From NCBI RefSeq assembly GCF_015694735.1, contig NZ_JADQDP010000004.1, positions 124,001-188,000 of the forward strand: 64,000 nucleotides of DNA, given 5' to 3'. A model generated the notes under the pieces. The model was not told the origin of the DNA and made no database searches. It saw only the letters and a program-made list of their open reading frames with translations. Origin of the DNA: Hymenobacter properus (GTDB taxonomy: Bacteria > Bacteroidota > Bacteroidia > Cytophagales > Hymenobacteraceae). Both the position numbers and the translations under genes were made by a program. Below, piece by piece: positions 25,082-33,208 of this stretch (position 1 is the first letter of the stretch; each line of letters opens with the position of its first letter).

Positions 25082-25888
25082 ATGGCAACCCAACAAACTG
25101 CCCTCATCACGGGCGCCAGCAGCGGCATTGGCCGCGAGCTGGCCAACTGCTTCGCGCAAGACAAATACAACCTCATTCTCGTGGCCCTGGAGCCCGACCT
25201 GCTCAACCAAGCTGCGTCGGAGCTGCGCCAGCAATACGGCGTCGAGGTTACGACCATTGTCAAGGACCTGTTCAAGCGCGACGCCCCGTTTGAGGTGTAC
25301 AACGAAGTCAAGCAGCAAGGCCGGCAGATTGACGTGCTGGTGAACGACGCTGGCCAGGGCCAGTACGGCACCTTCGACACCACCGACATCAACCGCGAGC
25401 TGGACATCATTCAGCTCAACATCGGGGCCTACGTGGTATTCACGAAGCTATACCTGAAGGAATTCAAAGCCCGCAACGAGGGCAAAATCCTGTTTGTGGG
25501 CAGCATTGCGGGCGAACTGCCCGGCCCGCTGCAAGCCGTGTACCACGGCACCAAGGCCTTTGTAAATTCCTTCGTCGAATCAATTCAAGAGGAAAACAAA
25601 GACACCAACATCACCCTCACCAACCTGCTGCCCGGCATTACGAAGACGGATTTCTTCAACAAAGCCCACATGACGCAGGCCAAGAACGTGGCCGAGGGCC
25701 AGGGCATGGAAGCTGCCGACGTGGCCAAGGAAGGCTACAAAGCGCTGATGAAGGGCGAAAACCGCATCATTGCCGGTGTCATGAACAATGTGCAGGTCGG
25801 CTTCAGCAAGGTGATGCCCGACCCGCTGGTGGCCGCCCAGGTGCACCAGCAGAGCAAGCCCGTGGACGGCGACGAAAGCGCCCGCTAG
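25082..25888 (+). CDS. Short-chain dehydrogenase/reductase
   Basis: This 268-residue NAD(P)-dependent oxidoreductase has the cofactor motif TGASSGIG at 10-17, NDAGQG (the NAG-type motif) and catalytic Tyr154 and Lys158 in YHGTK, preceded by the Ser of GSIAGE. It belongs to the classical SDR class with a C-terminal extension (KPVDGDESAR). The substrate is unknown. The upstream 285 bases hold no recognisable gene, only scattered short open frames. Confidence 0.93.
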   Translation: MATQQTALITGASSGIGRELANCFAQDKYNLILVALEPDLLNQAASELRQQYGVEVTTIVKDLFKRDAPFEVYNEVKQQGRQIDVLVNDAGQGQYGTFDTTDINRELDIIQLNIGAYVVFTKLYLKEFKARNEGKILFVGSIAGELPGPLQAVYHGTKAFVNSFVESIQEENKDTNITLTNLLPGITKTDFFNKAHMTQAKNVAEGQGMEAADVAKEGYKALMKGENRIIAGVMNNVQVGFSKVMPDPLVAAQVHQQSKPVDGDESAR

Positions 25889-25934
25889 CACGGCATTGCG
25901 GCCAGCAGGCCGCTTGCTTGCTTCGCAACCATTG

Positions 25935-25985
25935 AATATCCCGGTCGGCAGAGGCGCCAGCGCGCTTTTCCGGCCGGGATATTTT
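25935..25985 (+). terminator. Probable terminator after the SDR gene
   Basis: AATATCCCGGTCGG pairs with CCGGCCGGGATATT with one G-T pair across a loop of about 20 bases, followed by TTGG. The stem is strong but the T-run is short. Confidence 0.6.
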
Positions 25986-26082
25986 GGCTTCATCGAACCT
26001 ACGCTTAGCGGGCGGCAACTTTGCGGCGTCGCTTACGTTTTGGGCGTTTCTTTCATTTTGCCGCTTTTGAAACGGCTTCCGC

Positions 26083-27021
26083 ATGCGTCTTTTTGTTTAT
26101 TCTCCCCTCAGCGCCTCGGCCCGCCGGCACTTGCAGCGGCTGGCACCGGCCGAGCTGGAAATTACTTTTTGCAACGACCTACCCACCGAGCAGCAGTTCC
26201 CCGCCTTCCAGGAGGCTGAGGTGCTGATGGGAAACCCGCCGCCGGCCTGGTTCACGGCCGGGCCACCGCCGATGCTGCGCTTCTGGCAAATCGACTCGGC
26301 CGGCTTTGAGCGCTACCGCCATCTCGATTTGCGCATCCCCGTGGCCAACATGGGCGACTTCTTTTCCTGGCCCTGCGCCGAAACCATGGTGGGCGGCCTG
26401 CTGGCCCTCTACCGCCACCTGCCCGAGCTGGCGGTGCTGCAATCGCAGAAAAAATGGGTGGGCGGCGCCTTCGTGCGCAATCGCGCGGGTCTGCTGCGCG
26501 GCAAGCGCGTGGTGGTGCTGGGCGCCGGCGCCATTGGCGTAGCTGTGCGCCAGCAGCTGAGTGGCTTCGAGTGCCAGGTGCAGCTCCTGGCCCGCACCGA
26601 CCCTTCGGCCCAGCTCCACACCAAAGAGCAGCTGAAAGCCGTGCTGCCCGAAACCGACGTGGTGATAAACACCCTGCCCGGCAGCGCCGAGGGCTACTTC
26701 TCGGCCGACCTGGTGGAGGCCATGCGCCCGGGCAGCATTTACGCCAGCGTGGGCCGCGGCAACACCACCGACGAGCCAGCCCTCATCCGGCTGCTGCAAG
26801 CCGGCTACCTCGGCGGCGCCGTGCTCGACGTGACGGCCGTTGAGCCCTTGCCCGCCGAAAACCCGCTCTGGCACCTGCCCAACGTGCTGCTCACCCAGCA
26901 CACCGGCGGCGGCCAGGCTCTTGAAGACGAAAGCAAAGTCGACGTGCTGCTGCACAATGTGGAGCAGCTCCGCACCGGCCAGCCCCTGGAGAACCTGGTA
27001 GAGCTGAGCAAGGGGTATTAA
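26083..27021 (+). CDS. D-2-hydroxyacid dehydrogenase
   Basis: This 312-residue NAD-dependent enzyme interconverts 2-hydroxy and 2-keto acids. The Rossmann motif is VVVLGAGAIGVAV. The catalytic set appears in order: Arg in SVGRGNTTDE, Glu in VTAVEPLPAEN and His in LLTQHTGGG. It resembles the glyoxylate/hydroxypyruvate reductase A (GhrA-like) branch. The start MRLFVYSPLSASARRH is 38 codons short of nothing obvious and fits the family. It is convergent with a pectinesterase across the 47-base perfect inverted repeat. Confidence 0.92.
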   Translation: MRLFVYSPLSASARRHLQRLAPAELEITFCNDLPTEQQFPAFQEAEVLMGNPPPAWFTAGPPPMLRFWQIDSAGFERYRHLDLRIPVANMGDFFSWPCAETMVGGLLALYRHLPELAVLQSQKKWVGGAFVRNRAGLLRGKRVVVLGAGAIGVAVRQQLSGFECQVQLLARTDPSAQLHTKEQLKAVLPETDVVINTLPGSAEGYFSADLVEAMRPGSIYASVGRGNTTDEPALIRLLQAGYLGGAVLDVTAVEPLPAENPLWHLPNVLLTQHTGGGQALEDESKVDVLLHNVEQLRTGQPLENLVELSKGY

Positions 27022-27029
27022 GTGGGTTG

Positions 27030-27235
27030 GTGGATTGAACGCACGTTTGTCATTGCGAGCGCAGCGAAGCAATCCGTCCTGTTCTCAGCGACAAACCTAC
27101 TATTGTGATAAGGCCCTAAATGAAAAGCCCCGGCGCCATTGCGGTACCGGGGCATTCTGGTAATAGGGCGTGTCTGGTGTTGACAGGGCGGATTGCTTCG
27201 CTGCGCTCGCAATGACAAACGTGCGTTCAATCCAC
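27030..27235. repeat. MITE-like element with perfect 47-base inverted arms (GTCATTGCGAGCG family)
   Basis: Bases 27030-27076 and 27189-27235 are perfect inverted copies. The inner part of each arm is the shared GTCATTGCGAGCGCAGCG unit; the outer 19 bases (GTGGATTGAACGCACGTTT) are not found in the sister copy at 31217. The 112-base centre contains a minus-strand terminator. The right end reaches the first base of the pectinesterase stop codon. Confidence 0.93.
27123..27153 (-). terminator. Minus-strand terminator inside the repeat element
   Basis: GCCCCGG (27127-27133) and CCGGGGC (27147-27153) pair; read on the minus strand the stem is followed by TTTT. It would end transcription of the pectinesterase at 27235-28191. 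Confidence 0.65.
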
Positions 27236-28191
27236 TACTTCGGCATCCACGGCTCCTTGGCAGCGAAAATGGCCTTGAGGGTGTACGATTTGGCTTCGGC
27301 GGCCGTCATTTGATACGACCATTTCACCCGCCCCTGTGGGTTCGCACCAGGGCCAGTGGAATGGTACTCGGCGAAATAGGCGGTTTTCTCGTTTTCCGGA
27401 TTTTTCCAGTTGTCCCAGCCCGGTGCGGCGATGTGGCCGCCCATTTCGGTGTTGATGTACACCACGCGGGCATTGGGGCGCCAAGGCCGACCGAGGTACA
27501 CCTTCTTGGCCCGGGCCGTATCAGCCAGCAGCTTACAGTTCAGAAATACGAAGCCAAACGTCTGCTGGGGCGGCGTGGAGGCGGCCGTAATGAAAGAATT
27601 CTTCTTGCTGAGGATGGTGCAGTGGTCGAATACGGCCGTGCTGGCGCCAAAAATGAAATCCGTGGTGCCCTCGATGTAGCAGTTTTTGAAATACTGCCGG
27701 GTGTGGTCGGTGGCCAGGAACAACACGTCTTGGTTCCCCACCATGCGGCAGTTGGTGAAGGTGGCGCGGTCGGCTTCTACGTGCAGGGCCACGGCCTGGC
27801 CGGCCGTGTAGCCCGCGGTGTTTTCGAATGTCAGGTTCTCGGCCGCGAAGTCGTTGCCCTGCACCAGCACCGAGTGCGAGGTGTAGGTGTTGTGCCCGCC
27901 CGCGTCGCCGGTGTGGTCGTCGAAGGTGAGGATGGTGTTGTCCTTGCTTTCGCCCACCAAGCGGATGTGCGTTTTGAGCGTAGGCACCACCAGTTTCTCG
28001 CGGTAAGTGCCTTTTTTGATGCGGATGGTGACCAGCTTTTGCGACTGGTTGGGCACGGCATCCACGGCTTCCTGCACGGTGCGGTAGGTGCCGGTGCCGT
28101 CCTGGGCCACGGTGATGGGGCCGGTTTTAGCAGGCGTTTGGGCGTGGGCGGCGCAAGTGGCCAGCGCAATGGCCGTGAACAGTATTTTCAT
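27235..28191 (-). CDS. Pectinesterase (carbohydrate esterase family 8), first of two
   Basis: This 318-residue enzyme demethylates pectin. It has a signal peptide (MKILFTAIALATCAAHAQ) and the right-handed beta-helix motifs of CE8: QAVALHV, a QDVLF in place of QDTL (the Asp is kept), DFIFGAST and YLGRPWRP. Catalytic residues are thus the two Asp, the Gln of QAVAL and the Arg of LGRPW. It would act in the periplasm or outside the cell. It lies downstream of a paralogue, with a short palindrome between, and could be cotranscribed with it. Confidence 0.94.
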   Translation of the reverse strand: MKILFTAIALATCAAHAQTPAKTGPITVAQDGTGTYRTVQEAVDAVPNQSQKLVTIRIKKGTYREKLVVPTLKTHIRLVGESKDNTILTFDDHTGDAGGHNTYTSHSVLVQGNDFAAENLTFENTAGYTAGQAVALHVEADRATFTNCRMVGNQDVLFLATDHTRQYFKNCYIEGTTDFIFGASTAVFDHCTILSKKNSFITAASTPPQQTFGFVFLNCKLLADTARAKKVYLGRPWRPNARVVYINTEMGGHIAAPGWDNWKNPENEKTAYFAEYHSTGPGANPQGRVKWSYQMTAAEAKSYTLKAIFAAKEPWMPK

Positions 28192-28198
28192 TGTGAGT

Positions 28199-28273
28199 TG
28201 TAGCGTGGACTCTGTGAGTCCGCGCCTGTAATGAATGTTTTATAACGCGCGGACTCGCAGAGTCCAAGCTACA
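28199..28273. repeat. Palindromic repeat of a distinct family (TAGCGTGGACTC)
   Basis: The arm TGTAGCGTGGACTCTG and GAGTCCGCGC is matched by GCGCGGACTC and GCAGAGTCCAAGCTACA with few differences. It fills the 83-base gap between the two pectinesterase genes almost exactly. Confidence 0.85.
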
Positions 28274-28274
28274 T

Positions 28275-29225
28275 TTATTTCGTTTCTGGCTGCCAGCCGT
28301 GCAGCACGTTCTCGCGGGTGTATTGCCGAGCCTCCGCCTCCGTCAGCTGGTGCGACCACGGCGCCCGCTTCGTGGGCGCCGCGCCGGGCCCGGTCGATTT
28401 ATACTCGGCGTAGTAAGCCGTTTTCTTGTTCGATTCCTTGTCCCAGGGGTCCCAGCCTTCGGGCCGAATCACGGCACTTAACTGGCAGTTCAAGTACACA
28501 GTTTTGGCGTAGGGCCGCCAGGGCCGGCCGAGGCCGAAGCTGCCCGCCGGCGCGTCGCCAACTATGCGGCAACGGCTGAACACGTAGCCAAACCGCGCCG
28601 TGTCGGGCGTGCTGGCCGCCGTCACAAACCCGCCCTTTTTGCAAAAAATCTCGCAATCCTCAAACCACGCCGTGCTGGAGCCAAAGATGAAATCTACCGT
28701 GCCTTCGATGTAGCAATTCTTGTAAAACTGCCGGCTGCCGCGCCCATACGTGTAGAGCGTGTCCTGAAACCCGAGGAAGCGGCAGTTCACGAAGGCTGCC
28801 TTGTCGCCATCCACCCACATGGCTACTGCTTGGCCCACCGGCCCCGACGAATTCTGAAACGTGAGATTTTCGGCCGAAAAATCGCCGCCGTAGATGTAGC
28901 AGCTGGCTGAGCCCGAGGTGCCCTTGTCCTCGCCAAAGATGTTTTTCTTCTGGTTGTAGTCGTCGTAGGTCAAGATGGTGCGGTCCCGGTCTTCGCCAAT
29001 TATCTTCACAAACTGCTTGGAGCCGGCCAGCACCAGCTTTTCTTTATAAGTACCCTTTTTGATGAAGATGGTCGTGACTTTCTTCCGGAAATCGGGCACG
29101 GCGTTGAACGCCTCCTGAACCGTCCGAAACCGGCCGCTGCCGTCTTGCGCCACCACAAAATCGTAGCCAAAGGCGCGGTGCAAGCTGCCACTGCACAGCA
29201 GCAGCAGGAACAAGAGATGCTTCAT
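28275..29225 (-). CDS. Pectinesterase (carbohydrate esterase family 8), second of two
   Basis: This 316-residue paralogue has a signal peptide (LFLLLLCSGSLHRAFG) and canonical CE8 motifs: QAVAMWV, QDTLYTY, DFIFGSST and GLGRPWRP. It is clearly related to the gene downstream but differs enough (QDTL against QDVL, and a KKNIFGEDKGTSGS loop) to be an old duplication. A matching -7 box precedes it, so it is likely the first gene of the pair. Confidence 0.94.
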   Translation of the reverse strand: MKHLLFLLLLCSGSLHRAFGYDFVVAQDGSGRFRTVQEAFNAVPDFRKKVTTIFIKKGTYKEKLVLAGSKQFVKIIGEDRDRTILTYDDYNQKKNIFGEDKGTSGSASCYIYGGDFSAENLTFQNSSGPVGQAVAMWVDGDKAAFVNCRFLGFQDTLYTYGRGSRQFYKNCYIEGTVDFIFGSSTAWFEDCEIFCKKGGFVTAASTPDTARFGYVFSRCRIVGDAPAGSFGLGRPWRPYAKTVYLNCQLSAVIRPEGWDPWDKESNKKTAYYAEYKSTGPGAAPTKRAPWSHQLTEAEARQYTRENVLHGWQPETK

Positions 29226-29247
29226 GGGTTAAGCGCTAAGTCGGCCG

Positions 29248-29255
29248 CAAACCTA
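29248..29255 (-). promoter_or_regulatory. -7 promoter box (TAGGTTTG) of the pectinesterase pair
   Basis: Read on the minus strand, TAGGTTTG matches TAnnTTTG exactly, 22 bases before the ATG at 29225. Confidence 0.5.
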
Positions 29256-29388
29256 GCGGCTGCCCGGGCCGAAAGCACGGATTTTCTGCGCAATCGTTCC
29301 CGACCGGTTCACTCATTTCTTCCTTTAAGCCTGTGCAATTAGGCTGGGGCGGGCATCTAAAAGCTGTCACTCCGTTTAGCGGACCCTT

Positions 29389-30294
29389 ATGCGCTTACTC
29401 CTACTCCTCTGCTCCTACCTGTTTCCATTCCTCGCATTTGCCCAAACCACCGTGTCCGGCCGAGTGTTTGACGGAAAATCTAGATATGGCCTGCCGGGCG
29501 TCAGCGTGTTGCAAACAGGCACTACCAACGGCACTACCTGCGATGTATATGGCAACTTCAGTCTCACCGTGCCGGAAACGCTGGACAGTGTCGCCCTTAC
29601 CTTTTCCTTCATTGGCTCTATCACCCAACAGCGGCGCGTGGCAGCAGGCACGGCTATCATCATCCGTCTGCCGCGCGATGAGCACCGGTTTGATTCTGAC
29701 CTAACAACCAGTCCCACCCTGTTGGTGGGCTTGGCCAGTGGGCTACGCTATGCACCCATTGGCGCCGAGGTACAGGTTTTTAAAACATGGTCACGCCGGC
29801 AGCTGCCCATACCCGTCACCGCCAGTTACCAAACCAATCTGGTCCGTAACCACGCCCTCCGCTTCACCCTCGATTTGCCGGGCATCCCAATCCACCGTTT
29901 CAGCCTCACCGAAGCGGTGGAATACCAGCATGTGCAGTCCATCCCGGCCAATGCGGCACTCGAAAGCTACACTGCCAAAGTTGGCCTCAGCTTTGCCCCC
30001 GTCAGCTATAGCCTTCTGCCCTCCCTGCTGATGGGTGTAGGGCACTCCCGCCTACGCGCGGCCACTTCCGAACCTGCTTTCACCAGTTCGGGCTATGGAT
30101 ACACGCTGGGGCTGCGCAGCTACCGCCTGCCGCTTCGCTGCTTCGGGTATGTGCAGGCCACCCGGTGGCCAGGCTTCTGGCAGTGGCAGGGGCGGTTGGC
30201 ACGCAACATGGCCGGCTTGCAAGCAGCCGTGGCGTTGAACCAGTTTCGCAGCTACGCGGAAGTGTCGCTGTCGGTGAGCCGCTTTTTTTATTGA
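29389..30294 (+). CDS. Outer-membrane-type protein with CarboxypepD_reg-like N-terminal domain
   Basis: This 301-residue protein has a signal peptide (LLLLCSYLFPFLAFAQ) followed by the Bacteroidota carboxypeptidase-regulatory-like domain (TTVSGRVFDGKSRYGLPGVS, then TCDVYGNFSLTVP). The remainder has alternating strands and ends in SVSRFFY, an aromatic C-terminus usual for outer-membrane beta-barrel proteins. The body is too short for a TonB-dependent receptor. Function is unknown. It is convergent with fabI. Confidence 0.8.
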   Translation: MRLLLLLCSYLFPFLAFAQTTVSGRVFDGKSRYGLPGVSVLQTGTTNGTTCDVYGNFSLTVPETLDSVALTFSFIGSITQQRRVAAGTAIIIRLPRDEHRFDSDLTTSPTLLVGLASGLRYAPIGAEVQVFKTWSRRQLPIPVTASYQTNLVRNHALRFTLDLPGIPIHRFSLTEAVEYQHVQSIPANAALESYTAKVGLSFAPVSYSLLPSLLMGVGHSRLRAATSEPAFTSSGYGYTLGLRSYRLPLRCFGYVQATRWPGFWQWQGRLARNMAGLQAAVALNQFRSYAEVSLSVSRFFY

Positions 30295-30305
30295 GGCCCA
30301 GAAAC

Positions 30306-30336
30306 AAAAAAGCCCGACCAACCGGCCGGGCTTTTT
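30306..30336. terminator. Bidirectional terminator between convergent genes
   Basis: AGCCCGACC pairs with GGCCGGGCT with one mismatch; A-run before and T-run after allow use by both the plus-strand gene and fabI. Confidence 0.82.
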
Positions 30337-30356
30337 CTTTCCATAACTGGCAGCGC

Positions 30357-31187
30357 CTAGCCCTGCTGGCCCGATACCTGCGTCAGCACGTCCACAATCT
30401 CGGCCGAGATGCCGGTGGTGCTGAAGCCGCCGTCGTGCATCAGGTTTTGCATGGTCACGTAGCGCGTCAGGTCCGAGAACAGCGAGATGCAATAGTCGGC
30501 GCATGCTTCGGCCGGAGCGTTGCCCAGCGGCGACATCATGTCGGCAAAGTTGTAGAAGGCGTCGAAGCCGCTGATGCCGGTGCCGGCCGTGGTTTTGGTG
30601 GGCGACTGCGACACCGTGTTCACGCGCACTTTCTTCAGCTTGCCCAGGCGCTGCCCGTAGCTGCGCGCAATGCTCTCAAGCATGGCCTTGGCCTGCGTCA
30701 TGTCGGTGTAGTCGAGGAAGGCACGCTGGGCCGCGATGTAGCTCAGCGCCACCACCGAGCCCCACTCGTTGAAGGCATCCTGCTTTTCAGCCACGGCCAG
30801 CATCTTGTGCAGCGAGAGGGCCGATACGTCGATGGTTTGCTGGAAGAATTTGTAGTCCAGTTCGCCGTAGTGCTTCTTCTTGCGGATGTTGGCGCTCATG
30901 CCGATGCTGTGCAGCACGAAGTCAATCTTGCCGCCCAGCTGCTCCTGGGCGCCCGCAAACAGCTTTTCCAGCTCCTCGGTTGAGGTCGCATCGGCCGGGA
31001 TGATGGGGGCGTTGCACTCCTCGCTCAGCTTGTTGATTTCGCCCATGCGCATGGCCAGCGGCGCGTTGGTGAGCACGAAACGGGCCCCTTCGGCGTGGGC
31101 GCGTTGGGCCACTTTCCAAGCAATGGATTGGTCATTAAGAGCGCCGGAAATGATGCCGACTTTGCCGGCGAGGAGGTTGTTAGCCAT
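30357..31187 (-). CDS. fabI: Enoyl-[acyl-carrier-protein] reductase (NADH)
   Basis: This 276-residue enzyme reduces the enoyl-ACP double bond, the last step of each fatty-acid elongation cycle. It has the FabI variant of the SDR fold: GIISGALNDQSIAWKVA cofactor loop, LHSIGMS, and catalytic Tyr160 and Lys167 in YTDMTQAKA. SQSPTKTTAGTGI is the substrate-lid region. The ATG at 31185-31187 opens with MANNLLAGKVG. A composite palindrome fills the gap to recN. Essential in most bacteria that lack FabK/L/V. Confidence 0.96.
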   Translation of the reverse strand: MANNLLAGKVGIISGALNDQSIAWKVAQRAHAEGARFVLTNAPLAMRMGEINKLSEECNAPIIPADATSTEELEKLFAGAQEQLGGKIDFVLHSIGMSANIRKKKHYGELDYKFFQQTIDVSALSLHKMLAVAEKQDAFNEWGSVVALSYIAAQRAFLDYTDMTQAKAMLESIARSYGQRLGKLKKVRVNTVSQSPTKTTAGTGISGFDAFYNFADMMSPLGNAPAEACADYCISLFSDLTRYVTMQNLMHDGGFSTTGISAEIVDVLTQVSGQQG

Positions 31188-31216
31188 GAGTTTTAGATGG
31201 TGTGATGGAATCGTCT

Positions 31217-31392
31217 GTCATTGCGAGCGGAGTGAAGCAATCCGTCCTGTTCTCAGCGACTGGCTCTAAGATGTGACAAACCCAACCGTTGGATTTGAGG
31301 CGGCAAGTTAGCGGTTGGGTTTGTCACAACTCAAGGTGTCTGGTATTGAGAGGACAGATTGCCGCGTTGCGCAGCGCTCCACTCGCAGTGAC
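31217..31392. repeat. MITE-like element of the GTCATTGCGAGCG family with nested hairpin
   Basis: The left end GTCATTGCGAGCGGAGTG through GTTCTCAGCGAC is nearly identical to that of the copy at 27030. The right end (GATTGCCGCGTTGCG to ACTCGCAGTGAC) is a degraded inverse. Inside, GTGACAAACCCAACCG (31273-31288) and CGGTTGGGTTTGTCAC (31312-31327) form a perfect 16-base stem absent from the sister copy. Confidence 0.88.
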
Positions 31393-31404
31393 GGACGGGT
31401 CCAC

Positions 31405-33075
31405 TTACGCCGCCACCTCGCCCCGCATGGCCAGCAACTCGCGGGCGCTCTGGAAGGCATTTTCGCTAGGCTTGGCGCCCGCAATCATGTGCGCGATTTC
31501 CTTGATGCGGTCCTCCTGGCTCAGCTCGCGGATGCGGCTCACGGTGCGGTCGGCGCGGTCTTCCTTATACACGAAGTAATGCACGTCGCCGGCCGCGGCC
31601 ATCTGCGGCAGGTGCGAAATGGCCACCAGTTGGTGCTTGTGCGCCATTTGCTGCATCATGCGGCCCACCTTCACGGCAATCTCGCCACTGATGCCGGTAT
31701 CAATTTCGTCGAACACTATCGTGGGCAGCGCCGTCTTATCCGCCAGCATGTACTTGATGCAGAGCATCAGGCGTGAGAACTCGCCGCCCGACGCGGCCTT
31801 GCTCAACGTTTGGGGCTGGGCGCCTTTGTTGGCGGTGAAGAGGATGCTCACCACGTCGGTGCCGCTGGCGGCCGGCGCGCCGGTGCTGTGCTGAATCACG
31901 ATGCGGGCATTGGGCATGCCCAGGTCGGCCAGCAGCAGGCCCAGCTGCTTCTCAAAGTGCGGAAACGACTTGCGGCGGCTTTCCGAGAGCTTGGCGGCCT
32001 GCTTGGTCACGGCGGCCAGGGCGGCGTCGGAGTCTTTGCGCAGACGGCTAATTTCCTTGTCCAGGTTCAGCACTGAGCTTACTTTCTGGCGCAGTTCATT
32101 GCGCACGGCCAGCAGGGCAGGCAGGTCGCGGGCCTGGTGCTTGCGCTGCAAGGTGTAGAGCACATTGAGGCGGTCTTGCAGTTCCTCGGCGCGGGCGGGG
32201 TCGCCCTCGGTGTGGCGCTCGGCGGTTTCCACCTCGTCGGCAATGTCGTGCAGTTCAATAAGGCAGCTTTCCAGACGCTCGCGCAGCTCCTTGAAGTTGT
32301 CGGCGTAGCTGGCCACCTGGCCCAGCAGCGTCGAGGCCTCCTTCATGGTGCCGGTGGCGCAGGTTTCGCTGTCGCGCAGGCCGTGCAGGGCCTGGCTCAG
32401 CTTGTACTTGATTTCCTCGGCGTGCTCCAGCTGCTTCACCTCCTGCTCCAGGGCTTCCTGGTCCTCATTGTCGAGCCGGGCCTCTTCCAGCTCATTCAGC
32501 AGAAAGCTGTTATAGTCCAGCTCTTTGCTAGCCTGGGCAGCCTGGCTTTCCAAGGCCTGCAAATCCACTTCCAGCTTGCGGTAAGTGCGGAAGGCGCTGC
32601 CGTACATGGTGCGCTGCGGCACCAGCCCGGCGTACAAATCGAGTAGGTTGAGCTGAAAAACGCCGTCGCCCAGCAGCAGCGTGTCGTGCTGCGAGTGGAT
32701 GTCCATCAGGTTGGCCCCGATTTTCCGCAGCGCCTCCAGCGTCACGGGCGTGTCGTTTACGAAGGCACGCGACTTGCCATTCGGGCTGATTTCGCGCCGC
32801 AAAATGCAGTGCGTGTCGTAGTCTAAATCCTCGGCGTCGAAAATATCCTGCAGCTGGTAATTGCTGATATCAAACTGCCCCTCAATCACGCACTTGCGCT
32901 CGGTGTCGAACAGCATGCGCGAGTCGGCCCGGTTGCCCAGCAGCAAGCCAATGGCGCCCAGCATGATGGATTTGCCGGCCCCGGTTTCGCCCGTAATAAT
33001 ATTCAGCAGTGGCGACGGACGCAGCTCCAGCTGCTCAATCAACGCGTAATTCTTAATTCGTAAATCGACTAGCAT
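31405..33075 (-). CDS. recN: DNA repair protein RecN
   Basis: This 556-residue SMC-like ATPase acts in double-strand-break repair. Walker A is GETGAGKS near residue 32, following the LRIKNYALIEQLEL opening. The long coiled coils lie in between (with LDNEDQEALEQEVKQLEHAE), and AASGGEFSRLMLCIK (ABC signature) and IVFDEIDTGISGE (Walker B) lie near the end. The length is normal. ATG at 33075 (MLVDLRIKNYALIEQ) is chosen over an upstream ATG in the frame, because the recN family begins here. A palindrome separates it from DUF4835. Confidence 0.96.
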   Translation of the reverse strand: MLVDLRIKNYALIEQLELRPSPLLNIITGETGAGKSIMLGAIGLLLGNRADSRMLFDTERKCVIEGQFDISNYQLQDIFDAEDLDYDTHCILRREISPNGKSRAFVNDTPVTLEALRKIGANLMDIHSQHDTLLLGDGVFQLNLLDLYAGLVPQRTMYGSAFRTYRKLEVDLQALESQAAQASKELDYNSFLLNELEEARLDNEDQEALEQEVKQLEHAEEIKYKLSQALHGLRDSETCATGTMKEASTLLGQVASYADNFKELRERLESCLIELHDIADEVETAERHTEGDPARAEELQDRLNVLYTLQRKHQARDLPALLAVRNELRQKVSSVLNLDKEISRLRKDSDAALAAVTKQAAKLSESRRKSFPHFEKQLGLLLADLGMPNARIVIQHSTGAPAASGTDVVSILFTANKGAQPQTLSKAASGGEFSRLMLCIKYMLADKTALPTIVFDEIDTGISGEIAVKVGRMMQQMAHKHQLVAISHLPQMAAAGDVHYFVYKEDRADRTVSRIRELSQEDRIKEIAHMIAGAKPSENAFQSARELLAMRGEVAA

Positions 33076-33093
33076 ATCCTTATAAAGAAACCC

Positions 33094-33186
33094 GAACGTC
33101 ATGCCGAACGCAGCCGAGGCATCTCGCGTGCAACAATAATTAGAATCCCGCGGCGAGATGCCTCGGCTGCGCTCGGCATGACGTTC
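33094..33186. repeat. Dispersed intergenic palindrome, ATCTCGC sub-family
   Basis: The arms start GAACGTCATGCCG and end GCCGAGGCATCTCGC, with one difference (AACGC against AGCGC). It lies between the DUF4835 gene and recN, within the conserved block. Confidence 0.92.
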
Positions 33187-33208
33187 TTTCTTTGTTATTT
33201 ATTCCAAA

